DNA from: Buttiauxella sp049686335
GTDB taxonomy: Bacteria > Pseudomonadota > Gammaproteobacteria > Enterobacterales > Enterobacteriaceae
DNA: 64,000 nt
Assembly: GCF_049686335.1 (NCBI RefSeq)
Contig: NZ_JBAVHX010000004.1
Span: 682,001 to 746,000 of the forward strand
Reading direction: 5' to 3'
The notes beneath the pieces are model-generated. The model did no database searches and was not told where the DNA came from. It was given only the letters and a program-made list of their open reading frames with translations. Shown piece after piece: positions 44,383 through 52,601 of this stretch (the first letter of the stretch is position 1; every line of letters starts with the position of its first letter). The position numbers and the translations under genes were made by a program.

Positions 44383-45453
44383 ATGAAAAAGACAGCTATC
44401 GCGATTGCAGTGGCACTGGCTGGCTTCGCTACCGTAGCGCAGGCCGCACCGAAAGATAACACCTGGTATGCAGGTGGTAAGTTGGGTTGGTCCCAGTTCC
44501 ACGATACCGGTTTCTACGGTAACGGTTACCAGAACAACAACGGCCCTACTCACAGCAGCCAACTGGGTGCTGGTGCGTTCGGTGGTTACCAGGTTAACCC
44601 GTACGTTGGTTTCGAAATGGGTTATGACTGGTTAGGTCGTATGCCTTATAAAGGCAGCGTTGATAACGGTGCTTTCAAAGCGCAAGGCGTTCAACTGGCT
44701 GCTAAACTGAGCTATCCAATCAATGACGACCTGGACATCTACACTCGTCTGGGTGGTATGGTATGGCGTGCAGACTCTAAAGGTAACTACGCATCTACTG
44801 GCGTTACCCGCAGCGAACACGACACTGGCGTTTCCCCACTGGCAGCAGTTGGTCTGGAATATGCAATCACCCGTGATATCGCAACCCGCCTGGATTACCA
44901 GTGGGTTAACAACATCGGTGACGCGAATACCGTTGGTACTCGTCCAGACAACGGCATGCTGAGCCTGGGTGTTTCTTACCGTTTCGGCCAATACGAAGCA
45001 GCTCCAGTTGTAGCTCCGGCTCCAGCTCCAGCTCCAGAAGTACAGACCAAGCACTTCACTCTGAAGTCTGATGTTCTGTTCAACTTCAACAAAGCAACTC
45101 TGAAACCAGAAGGTCAGCAGGCACTGGATCAACTGTATACTCAGTTGAGCAACCTCGACCCGAAAGATGGTTCTGTTGTAGTTCTGGGCTTCACCGACCG
45201 TATCGGTTCCGACCAGTACAACCAGAAACTGTCTGACAAACGTGCACAGTCTGTTGTTGATTACCTGATCTCTAAAGGTATCCCAGCTAACAAGATCTCC
45301 CCACGCGGTATGGGCGAATCTAACCCAGTTACTGGCAGCACCTGTGATAACGTAGCTCCTAAAGCTAAACTGATTGATTGCCTGGCTCCAGATCGTCGCG
45401 TAGAGATCGAAGTTAAAGGTATCAAAGACGTTGTAACTCAGCCTGCGGCATAA
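44383..45453 (+). CDS. ompA: Outer membrane protein OmpA
   Basis: A 356-residue porin-like protein. Signal peptide MKKTAIAIAVALAGFATVAQA; eight-stranded barrel (about 22-195); proline/alanine hinge (APAPAPAPE); and a C-terminal peptidoglycan-binding OmpA domain (HFTLKSDVLFNFNKATLKPE, GFTDRIGSDQYNQKLSDKRA) with two cysteines (STCDN, LIDCLAP) that can pair. The upstream in-frame ATG at 44350 belongs to the leader. A strong terminator follows. Confidence 0.98.
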   Translation: MKKTAIAIAVALAGFATVAQAAPKDNTWYAGGKLGWSQFHDTGFYGNGYQNNNGPTHSSQLGAGAFGGYQVNPYVGFEMGYDWLGRMPYKGSVDNGAFKAQGVQLAAKLSYPINDDLDIYTRLGGMVWRADSKGNYASTGVTRSEHDTGVSPLAAVGLEYAITRDIATRLDYQWVNNIGDANTVGTRPDNGMLSLGVSYRFGQYEAAPVVAPAPAPAPEVQTKHFTLKSDVLFNFNKATLKPEGQQALDQLYTQLSNLDPKDGSVVVLGFTDRIGSDQYNQKLSDKRAQSVVDYLISKGIPANKISPRGMGESNPVTGSTCDNVAPKAKLIDCLAPDRRVEIEVKGIKDVVTQPAA

Positions 45454-45463
45454 GTTACCGTTA

Positions 45464-45497
45464 TAAAAAAACCCCGCCAAGGCGGGGTTTTTTGTTT
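45464..45497 (+). terminator. Terminator of ompA
   Basis: CCCCGCC (45472-45478), a two-base gap, GGCGGGG (45481-45487), extended by A7 on the left and T runs on the right; the flanking A/T pairs lengthen the stem. It can serve matP on the other strand as well. Confidence 0.95.
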
Positions 45498-45550
45498 TTA
45501 ATCTTCCGGAAAATCACAGTAAAAAAGCACAGTGACAACTCAACTGCGCT

Positions 45551-46003
45551 CTACTTTTTACCCAGCATGGCCTGAAGGTCTTGTTTCAGCGAAGACATCT
45601 GATTGGCGTATTGCTCTTTACGTTCGGCATCTTCAATGAGTTGCACTATCGTTTCTGAAAGCGTGCATCCTCGTCTATGAGCAAGCCCTGCTAACCGCTG
45701 CCAGACCAGATACTCAAGGTCGATGGACTTTTTACGCGTATGTTGATGTTCGGCGTTAAAGTGCCGTTTACGACGTGCGCGGATAGTTTGCTTCATGCGG
45801 TTGTGGAGTACTGGATTCATATGCTTCTCTATCCAGCTCAACACGTGCACAGGCTCATTTTCAAAGCGTAGCAGTTCATCAACGGCTTCTTTCGCAGCAC
45901 TCGCCTCGATATAACGCGTGATAAGCTCGCCTTCGCGATGTTTTTTAACCAGATACTTCCACTTCCAGCCGCTCTCGAGATTTTCCAACTGTTGATATTT
46001 CAT
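45551..46003 (-). CDS. matP: Macrodomain Ter organiser MatP
   Basis: A 150-residue DNA-binding protein that binds matS sites and condenses the Ter region. The N-terminal four-helix bundle (MKYQQLENLESGWKWKYLVK, then RFENEPVHVLSWIEKHMNPV) and the C-terminal ribbon-helix-helix (RKKSIDLEYLVWQRLAGLAH) are intact, ending in a short coiled coil. Same length as in E. coli. I saw no matS site in the window, in line with this locus lying outside Ter in E. coli. Confidence 0.95.
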   Translation of the reverse strand: MKYQQLENLESGWKWKYLVKKHREGELITRYIEASAAKEAVDELLRFENEPVHVLSWIEKHMNPVLHNRMKQTIRARRKRHFNAEHQHTRKKSIDLEYLVWQRLAGLAHRRGCTLSETIVQLIEDAERKEQYANQMSSLKQDLQAMLGKK

Positions 46004-46178
46004 TGTTGTCTCAGTGTGACCGTGTAACTCGTTTCAGAATAACAGTTTTTTTTATTTTCGCTTACCTGAAAAATGAAAGCTGTGAGCTAAGTAAACTTGC
46101 CGCTCCGCATAATCCGTGTGCTGCTCTGCCTATTCTTGTATAATCGCGCCTTTGACATCTAATTAATAAATAGCGACT

Positions 46179-47933
46179 TTGACGACTAATCGACTTGAAT
46201 GGCGTGCTCTTGTACCTGATACCGAAAGCTATCAGGAAATTTTCGCACAGCCTTATGATTCCGAAACTGCCCCTTTCTCCGCTGTGCAACCCCGTCTGAC
46301 CTATGGACTGGTGCAGCTCAGCCAACCGGTAGCCTCGGCCGATCTGATGCTGGTAAAAGCCGCTGAAGAAGCCGAATACCTTAATCTTATTGCAAGCGCG
46401 GCTCGCGATTGCTGGTCCCCGGAAAACACATTGACCGGCGGACATTATCTGATAGAAGGCGCGCGTATCACATTACGCCCGGCTGAGTCGGCTGAAGATA
46501 ATTTTGCCGGTCAGTCGGAAGTCGTCGTGGCTGACTGGATTGAAGCCGAGCAGTTGTTTGGCTGTGTTCGTCAGTTTGCGGGCGAAATAACCCTGACTCC
46601 AGGTTTGGTTCACCAGGCTAATGGCGGCATTCTGGTTCTGTCATTGCGTAGCGTGTTGGCACAACCGCTGCTGTGGCTGCGTCTGAAGCAAATGGTGATT
46701 CAGGGTCGCTTTGACTGGATTTCGCCTGACGAAACGCGTCCGTTGCCTGTAAGCATTCCTTCATTACCCTTGAGCCTGAAACTGGTTCTGGTTGGTGAAC
46801 GTGAATCGCTGGCTGATTTCCAGGAAATGGAACCCGAGCTGGCAACCTCCGCTATTTACAGCGAATTTGAAGAAAACCTGCAAATTACTTCTGCCGATGA
46901 CATGGCGTTGTGGTGCCAGTGGATTTACGCCGTCGCGAAATCCAAAGCGCTACCTGCGCCGGCAACGGATGCCTGGACTGCATTTATCCGTGAAGCAGTA
47001 CGTTATACGGGTGATCAGGAAACGCTTCCGCTGTGCCCATCGTGGATTGGCCGCCAACTGCGTGAGGTCGCCGCTTTTACTGAAGAAGAAACCTTCAGCG
47101 CGGATGAACTTATCCAAATGCTGACCCAACGTGAATGGCGTGAAGGCTATCTGTCTGAGCGCATGCAGGACGAAATTCTGCTTGAGCAAATCCTGATTGA
47201 AACCGAAGGCGAAATGATCGGCCAAATCAACGCGTTGTCGGTAATCGAGTTTCCTGGCCATCCACGTGCATTCGGTGAACCTTCCCGAATCAGTTGCGTC
47301 GTCCATGTAGGCGATGGTGAATTTACGGACGTTGAGCGCAAAGCAGAGCTGGGCGGCAATATTCATGCGAAAGGCATGATGATTATGCAGGCATTTTTGA
47401 TGTCTGAATTGCAGCTCGAACAGCAAATCCCTTTCTCAGCATCACTGACTTTTGAACAGTCTTATAGCGAAGTTGATGGCGACAGCGCGTCAATGGCTGA
47501 ACTGTGTGCATTAATCAGTGCGCTGGCGAATGTGCCGATTTATCAGCATATCGCGGTGACGGGTTCAGTTGATCAATTCGGGCGCGTACAGCCCGTTGGC
47601 GGCTTGAATGAGAAGATTGAAGGTTTCTTCCGTATCTGCCAGGAACGTGAATTTACCGGCAAGCAAGGCGTGATAATCCCGCTGTCTAACGTTCGCCACT
47701 TGTGCCTGCATCAGGATGTTCTGGATGCGGTGGAGCAAGGACAATTCACGATTTGGGCCATCGACGATGTCACTGATGCGCTACCATTATTAACAAATCT
47801 GCCCTGGGATGGTGAGGGGCAAAATACGCTCATGCGTGCGGTACAGGAGCGAATTGCTCAGGCATCGGCGCAAGATATTCGGCACCGTTATCCATGGCCA
47901 CTGCGTTGGCTTAACTGGTTCAATCAAAACTGA
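46179..47933 (+). CDS. lonH: Lon-related putative protease LonH (YcbZ)
   Basis: A 584-residue protein with a C-terminal Lon-type Ser/Lys protease domain (about 330-550): Ser in EVDGDSASMAELCALISAL and Lys in VGGLNEKIEGFF. The N-terminal half has no Walker A box, so ATP-driven unfolding is unlikely. The start is TTG at 46179 (TTGACGACT), with no good Shine-Dalgarno sequence, and no better ATG agrees with the family N-terminus (LEWRALVPDTESYQEIFAQP). The target is not established. The stop lies within the FadR operator of fabA. Confidence 0.9.
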   Translation: MTTNRLEWRALVPDTESYQEIFAQPYDSETAPFSAVQPRLTYGLVQLSQPVASADLMLVKAAEEAEYLNLIASAARDCWSPENTLTGGHYLIEGARITLRPAESAEDNFAGQSEVVVADWIEAEQLFGCVRQFAGEITLTPGLVHQANGGILVLSLRSVLAQPLLWLRLKQMVIQGRFDWISPDETRPLPVSIPSLPLSLKLVLVGERESLADFQEMEPELATSAIYSEFEENLQITSADDMALWCQWIYAVAKSKALPAPATDAWTAFIREAVRYTGDQETLPLCPSWIGRQLREVAAFTEEETFSADELIQMLTQREWREGYLSERMQDEILLEQILIETEGEMIGQINALSVIEFPGHPRAFGEPSRISCVVHVGDGEFTDVERKAELGGNIHAKGMMIMQAFLMSELQLEQQIPFSASLTFEQSYSEVDGDSASMAELCALISALANVPIYQHIAVTGSVDQFGRVQPVGGLNEKIEGFFRICQEREFTGKQGVIIPLSNVRHLCLHQDVLDAVEQGQFTIWAIDDVTDALPLLTNLPWDGEGQNTLMRAVQERIAQASAQDIRHRYPWPLRWLNWFNQN

Positions 47934-47944
47934 TCGGACTTGTT
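47928..47944 (+). promoter_or_regulatory. FadR operator of fabA
   Basis: AACTGATCGGACTTGTT closely follows the FadR consensus (AACTGGTCNGACNTGTT). FadR activates fabA in E. coli from this place. The site contains the lonH stop codon (47931-47933). Confidence 0.75.
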
Positions 47945-47945
47945 G

Positions 47946-47963
47946 AGCGTACACGTGTTAGCT
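47946..47963 (+). promoter_or_regulatory. FabR operator of fabA
   Basis: AGCGTACACGTGTTAGCT is an imperfect palindrome of the FabR type (AGCGTAC near centre ACGT), one base after the FadR box. FabR represses fabA and fabB in response to unsaturated acyl chains. Confidence 0.7.
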
Positions 47964-48001
47964 AACATGCGTGCTTCATTATAAAAAGGCTTACTGTAAA
48001 C

Positions 48002-48520
48002 ATGGTAGATAAACGCGAATCCTATACTAAAGAAGATCTTCTTGCCTCTGGTCGTGGCGAACTGTTTGGCGCTGAAGGCCCACGGTTACCTGCACCATCC
48101 ATGCTGATGATGGACCGCGTGGTCAAGATGACCGAAGACGGCGGTAACTTCGATAAAGGTTACGTTGAAGCAGAATTAGATATTAATCCTGACCTGTGGT
48201 TCTTTGGCTGCCACTTTATCGGCGACCCGGTAATGCCTGGCTGTCTGGGCCTGGATGCGATGTGGCAGCTGGTAGGTTTCTACCTCGGCTGGCTCGGTGG
48301 CGAAGGTAAAGGTCGTGCTCTGGGTGTGGGTGAAGTTAAACTCGCCGGCCAGATTCTGCCAACCGCGAAAAAAGTGACCTATCGTATTCATTTCAAACGC
48401 GTCATCAATCGCCGCCTGATCATGGGCCTGGCAGATGGTGAAGTGTTGGTTGATGGCCGTGTTATTTACACCGCTACTGACCTGAAAGTCGGTCTGTTCA
48501 AAGACACTACCGCTTTCTAG
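48002..48520 (+). CDS. fabA: 3-hydroxydecanoyl-ACP dehydratase/isomerase FabA
   Basis: A 172-residue hot-dog fold enzyme that dehydrates 3-hydroxydecanoyl-ACP and isomerises the trans-2 to cis-3 bond, the branch point of unsaturated fatty acid synthesis. The catalytic histidine is in FFGCHFIGDPVMPGC and the aspartate in LGLDAMWQL. Length is identical to E. coli. It is preceded by FadR and FabR operators, and an ERIC repeat begins six bases after its stop. Confidence 0.97.
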   Translation: MVDKRESYTKEDLLASGRGELFGAEGPRLPAPSMLMMDRVVKMTEDGGNFDKGYVEAELDINPDLWFFGCHFIGDPVMPGCLGLDAMWQLVGFYLGWLGGEGKGRALGVGEVKLAGQILPTAKKVTYRIHFKRVINRRLIMGLADGEVLVDGRVIYTATDLKVGLFKDTTAF

Positions 48521-48525
48521 CTCTC

Positions 48526-48652
48526 TATACCCGCTAGCATTCCAGTTGCAGGTAGGCGGCAAGGGAGCTTATCCCGATGAGCTTACTTAGGTAAGTGATT
48601 CGGGTAAGTGAGTGCAGCCAGCACCCCTGAAGCTTGAAAGATGATGGGCATA
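48526..48652. repeat. ERIC repeat after fabA
   Basis: A 127-base enterobacterial repetitive intergenic consensus element. The outer ends TATACCCG and TGGGCATA are inverted, and the core AGCTTAC..GTAAGTGA with CGGGTAAGTGAG matches the family. It lies between the fabA stop and a terminator, within the fabA 3' untranslated region. A second copy is at 61355. Confidence 0.88.
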
Positions 48653-48658
48653 AACGCG

Positions 48659-48686
48659 AAACCTCCGCATTGCGGAGGTTTCTTTT
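48659..48686. terminator. Bidirectional terminator between fabA and rmf
   Basis: AAACCTCCGCA (48659-48669) pairs with TGCGGAGGTTT (48671-48681), followed by CTTTT. It should end both the fabA and the convergent rmf transcripts. Confidence 0.85.
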
Positions 48687-48701
48687 CTAAAGAGACAGTG
48701 A

Positions 48702-48869
48702 TTACGCGGTAACCGCCCTGTCTTCCATGGCTTCTCGCCAGCCTCCCATCCAGTACGACCTTTGATTCAGTGTCTGATAAGGACACATCTCTTTGGAACG
48801 TCCGACGATACCTGCTTGATAACCACGTTGATGAGCCCGTTCCAGGCGATCTCGTTTTTGTCTCTTCAT
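48702..48869 (-). CDS. rmf: Ribosome modulation factor RMF
   Basis: A 55-residue basic protein that pairs 70S ribosomes into inactive 100S dimers in stationary phase. The minus strand reads MKRQKRDRLERAHQRGYQAG, then SKEMCPYQTLNQRSYWMGGW, closely matching E. coli RMF, from the ATG at 48867-48869 to TAA at 48702. An overlapping 100-codon frame on the same strand is spurious. Confidence 0.95.
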   Translation of the reverse strand: MKRQKRDRLERAHQRGYQAGIVGRSKEMCPYQTLNQRSYWMGGWREAMEDRAVTA

Positions 48870-49067
48870 GCCTCGTTTCCCTCATTTCTTTAATCTGGTG
48901 GAAAGAAAACAGTGGCTACAAAACGTGCAACCACATATAACGAATACCTGTAAAAACTGATATCGTCAATGCGCAATATTCACGCCAATGTCATAAATGC
49001 GAGCTACGTGGGGTCGTTTTTTACAAAAAAATGTGAGACAGGCGGGATAACAAATTCATGTCAAAAG

Positions 49068-49108
49068 AAAAGCTGCGCTCCGCTTGAAGGGGATGACGCA
49101 GCTTTTTT
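49068..49108 (-). terminator. Terminator of the pqi operon
   Basis: Arms AAAGCTGCG (49068-49076) and CGCAGCTTT (49097-49105) with a 20-base loop lie 16 bases beyond the pqiC stop. On the minus strand TTTCTTTTG follows the stem. Confidence 0.75.
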
Positions 49109-49123
49109 GTGCTATTGAGCTAA

Positions 49124-49690
49124 TTAATTAAAGCGTGTTAGCTGGCTGGCAATACTTTGGGCTTCTTGTTGCCACGCCTGAGCTAACGTTTTCACCATCG
49201 CATCATAACCATCGGCTTGTTGCGTCAGTTCAACATGGAATGGGCGCTTTATCAGCTGTCCCTGATGATTGAGAAGCCATTCACCACTCACAATCACCTT
49301 ACCGTCGTAACGTCCGTGGAAACCTGTCACGTTAACACTTAAGGTGTCCTGAACACTGCCAAGCGGCTGTGATGCCACCACCCAGCCTGGCAGCGCGCTG
49401 CTTAAATTGCTTACCAGGGTATTGCGCAATTGCTGATCCAACGGACTCGCCCACAAATTACTGGTGGCAATAACGTATTGCACATCACTGGTCTGATAAA
49501 CCACGCCGTTTCCGGCGAGGTAATCAGGCACCGCCACCTGCTCTACCCACAATAAATGGGTGCCAGGCTGGCTCACAGCCTGCATAGCAGGCGATGAGCT
49601 TTGTGGTAGCTGGTAATACGTTTTTCCATCATCAGTGCTGCTACAAGCCGTTAAAACCAAAGCAGCAATTATCGGAAGCCATTTTTTCAT
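49124..49690 (-). CDS. pqiC: Outer membrane lipoprotein PqiC
   Basis: A 188-residue ABC-type auxiliary lipoprotein of the intermembrane lipid transport system PqiABC. The lipobox LVLTACSS puts the lipidated cysteine at 16. The C-domain includes GRYDGKVIVSGEWLL. It binds the outer end of the PqiB needle. The ATG overlaps the pqiB stop by one base. Confidence 0.93.
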   Translation of the reverse strand: MKKWLPIIAALVLTACSSTDDGKTYYQLPQSSSPAMQAVSQPGTHLLWVEQVAVPDYLAGNGVVYQTSDVQYVIATSNLWASPLDQQLRNTLVSNLSSALPGWVVASQPLGSVQDTLSVNVTGFHGRYDGKVIVSGEWLLNHQGQLIKRPFHVELTQQADGYDAMVKTLAQAWQQEAQSIASQLTRFN

Positions 49691-51327
49691 TATTGTGCCC
49701 TCTTCGGCTGGGGATCTTTTTTATCCTTCGCTTCAAAGATCAGCGAATTGCTCTTATCGTTCAACGTGCGCAGAACAGGCTGCAGCTCGCGCAGAACTTG
49801 ATCAAGGCGCTGCATATCGGCAACCATCTTGTTGTATGCCGCGGAGCCCGGCTGGAAGCCCTGCATGCTGCGATTAAGCTCACGCAATGTGGTCTGCATA
49901 TCCTCAGGCAGCGATTGCATGGACTTATTCGACGTAATCTTATTCAGATTATCCAGCGTCTGCTGCAAGCGCTTCATCGTGCGTTGGCTTTCAGCCAGCG
50001 AGTTGGTTGTCTCTTGAATCATCGGATTCAATGGCAAGTTGTTAATCTTATCCAGAGTCTCCAGCAATCGTTGTTGGATCTGCGCCAAACCACCACTCAT
50101 GGTTGGAATGATCTGATAACCATCAAAGGTCGGCAAATCAGTCACCGGCGGTGCTTTCGGGTTGAAATCGAGATCGATAAACAGCGCGCCGGTCACCAGG
50201 CTGCCGGTTTTCATCGAGGCGCGTAAACCGCGTTTAATCAGCGATTCCATGTTGTCCTGAATACGCACGTCATCACCTACCAGATTCTGCAAACGTTCAG
50301 GTTCAAGACGAATCAGAACAGGAATACGGAAGTCATCGTTAATTTTCTGACGCATACCATCGGTGAAGAATGGCACCTGAGCCACCGTCCCGAGGCGAAT
50401 ACCACGGAATTCAACCGGAGCACCAGGCTGCAAGCCACGCACGGAATCTTTGAAGAACATCAGGTAATCGATGTGTTCGGTATACAGAGAATCCTGAATA
50501 CTTTTTTGATCGTCAAAGAGCTTATATTCGCTGCCCGGTTTAGCCGGTTTTCCAAGCTCCCAACCTTCCGGCACATCGAAGCTCACGCCGCCGCTAAATA
50601 GCGTCGTGAGCGAGCCCATCTCAACGCGCATGCCCTGGGAAGACATATCAACGGCAATTCCGCTGTCTTTCCAGAAACGCACGTTGCTGGTCACCAGTCG
50701 GTCATTTGGCGCACTGATAAACAGCTGATAACTGATTAGGCGTTTGGATGCATCAAAGTTACTGGTTTCAACCGAACCGACGCGATAGCCGCGGAACAAA
50801 ACCGGGTCGCCCGGAGAGAGCTGCCCTGCTTTATTACTGTCGAGGGTAATACGGATCCCTTTCGCATCAGGCGGTGCCAGCGGTGGTGAATCCAGTAAGT
50901 CATACTTCTCTTGTTTGGCACCTTTTGTTCCCGGTTGCAGTTCGATATAAGCACCGGAGAGCAAGGTTCCAAGCCCGGAAATACCTTCACGTCCAACCTG
51001 TGGTTTCACCACCCAAAAAACTGAGTCTTTATGCAACAGCTTTTCCATACCGGAATTCAGACGTGCCGTAATTTCCACGTGCAGTAAATCATCTGACAAG
51101 ACCGCACGTTCGACGACGCCCACATTCACGCTGCGGCTTTTGATGGTGGTTTTCCCACCTTCAATACCTTCTGCGTTGGTGGTAATCAGCGTAACTTCAG
51201 GCCCCTGATGACTGTAGTGGTAGAATAAAATCCACGCGCCGATGAGCAGCGTAACAATCGGGAAAATCCATACTGGGGACCAGTTTTTAACCTTTGCTAC
51301 TTTTGCTTCCCCGCTTTTATTTTCCAT
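49690..51327 (-). CDS. pqiB: Intermembrane transport MCE protein PqiB
   Basis: A 545-residue MCE protein that forms a hexameric needle across the periplasm. One N-terminal helix (about 16-37, WSPVWIFPIVTLLIGAWILF), three MCE domains (about 40-400), and a long C-terminal helical segment (MNELRSMQGF-like coiled coil, about 420-530). The frame is open to 51387, but homology fixes the ATG at 51325-51327, which overlaps pqiA by 11 bases. Confidence 0.94.
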   Translation of the reverse strand: MENKSGEAKVAKVKNWSPVWIFPIVTLLIGAWILFYHYSHQGPEVTLITTNAEGIEGGKTTIKSRSVNVGVVERAVLSDDLLHVEITARLNSGMEKLLHKDSVFWVVKPQVGREGISGLGTLLSGAYIELQPGTKGAKQEKYDLLDSPPLAPPDAKGIRITLDSNKAGQLSPGDPVLFRGYRVGSVETSNFDASKRLISYQLFISAPNDRLVTSNVRFWKDSGIAVDMSSQGMRVEMGSLTTLFSGGVSFDVPEGWELGKPAKPGSEYKLFDDQKSIQDSLYTEHIDYLMFFKDSVRGLQPGAPVEFRGIRLGTVAQVPFFTDGMRQKINDDFRIPVLIRLEPERLQNLVGDDVRIQDNMESLIKRGLRASMKTGSLVTGALFIDLDFNPKAPPVTDLPTFDGYQIIPTMSGGLAQIQQRLLETLDKINNLPLNPMIQETTNSLAESQRTMKRLQQTLDNLNKITSNKSMQSLPEDMQTTLRELNRSMQGFQPGSAAYNKMVADMQRLDQVLRELQPVLRTLNDKSNSLIFEAKDKKDPQPKRAQ

Positions 51328-52585
51328 GCTCAGACGACTCCTCATAAGTTGAATCAGGTGCGCGATCCCAGGACAAGCGAGGGTCAAAGGTCATCGCCGC
51401 AAACATTGTCAAAATAACTACTAATGCAAACATGACAGCACCAATTGCCGGGTAGATACTCATCAATCCTCCCATCCGCACCAGTGCCGATAAAACGGCA
51501 ATCACGAAGACATCGATCATCGACCACCGACCGACAAACTCGACGACCTCGTAGATCAAATGCATTCTTTCACTATCACGTTGACCGTGACCTTTGGCAT
51601 CCCAACACAACCAGGCGATCGCCAGCATTTTTAGTGTTGGAACCATAATACTGGCGATGAAAATAACCGCTGCCACAGGATAAGACCCTTCACTCCATAG
51701 CAAGATAACCCCGGCAATAATCGTCGAGGGAATTTTGCTCCCAAGGACTTCGGTTATCATGATGGGTAAGATGTTGGCAGGTAGATAAAGCATAATTGAA
51801 GTCAGCAACAGCGCGAGCGTCCATTGCAGACTATGGCGACGACGGATGTAGCCTTTCGTTTCGCAACGCGGGCAGGTTTCCTGATCTTCGGGCACGATAG
51901 CCGTGCAGCATGAACACGACCGCAACCCTTGATGAATACCCGCCACGCCGACTTTTAGTGGCGCATTGATAACAGGTACAGGAACGATATCATCCCAAAG
52001 CCAGCGTCGGTCGACACACTGGAAGGCCCGTAATTGCAAGATGCAGAAAAAACACCATGGAAGAAAGCTACTGCCGACACCAATGTCGCCATACGCCATA
52101 AGCTTGACGAAACTGACCAGGATGCCGGCAAGAAAAATCTCAGCCATCCCCCAGGATTTTAAGTTAAACAGGATCCGCGCCAGGCGCTTTTTAAGCGTTA
52201 ACGGCATGGCGACCTGGTTAACTAATAGCAAAATAGTGATGAGACAAAACGCCGGTACAGCTTGCACAAAGGCGATAAAAAAGGTGCCGAGGCTGGCGTA
52301 ATCTTCATTAAAGAGCACACCAGGAATTTCAAGCAGTGAAACTTCACTGTTGATACCGGCAACTTTCATATTAATGAAGGGGAAAAGATTGGCGAGCACC
52401 AGCATACACAGAGCGGCTACCGCATAAGCTGTAGGACGTTGCCGTGGCGACGACCACTGCGTCAAAAGAGTGGTGCCGCAACGGGGACAGACGGCCTTAT
52501 GGCCGTCTTCTAATACTGGTAGGGCTACCAGTAAGTCACATTGTGAACACAATATGTGTGAACGATCGTGATGCGTGGCACACAT
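51317..52585 (-). CDS. pqiA: Intermembrane transport inner-membrane protein PqiA
   Basis: A 422-residue inner-membrane protein with two four-helix modules. Each is preceded by paired CxxC zinc-ribbon motifs: CSQCDLLVALP with CPRCGTTL, and CSCCTAIVPEDQETCPRC. It partners PqiB in lipid traffic. SoxS-induced in E. coli. It follows uup by 16 bases, so rlmL-uup-pqiABC is probably read as one long unit. Confidence 0.94.
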   Translation of the reverse strand: MCATHHDRSHILCSQCDLLVALPVLEDGHKAVCPRCGTTLLTQWSSPRQRPTAYAVAALCMLVLANLFPFINMKVAGINSEVSLLEIPGVLFNEDYASLGTFFIAFVQAVPAFCLITILLLVNQVAMPLTLKKRLARILFNLKSWGMAEIFLAGILVSFVKLMAYGDIGVGSSFLPWCFFCILQLRAFQCVDRRWLWDDIVPVPVINAPLKVGVAGIHQGLRSCSCCTAIVPEDQETCPRCETKGYIRRRHSLQWTLALLLTSIMLYLPANILPIMITEVLGSKIPSTIIAGVILLWSEGSYPVAAVIFIASIMVPTLKMLAIAWLCWDAKGHGQRDSERMHLIYEVVEFVGRWSMIDVFVIAVLSALVRMGGLMSIYPAIGAVMFALVVILTMFAAMTFDPRLSWDRAPDSTYEESSEHGK

Positions 52586-52601
52586 ATCGTGTCTCCTTGC
52601 G

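Noticed and set aside
48583..48885. A 100-codon minus-strand frame across the rmf region.
   Set aside because: The true gene is rmf in another frame (48702-48869), which matches E. coli RMF nearly residue for residue.
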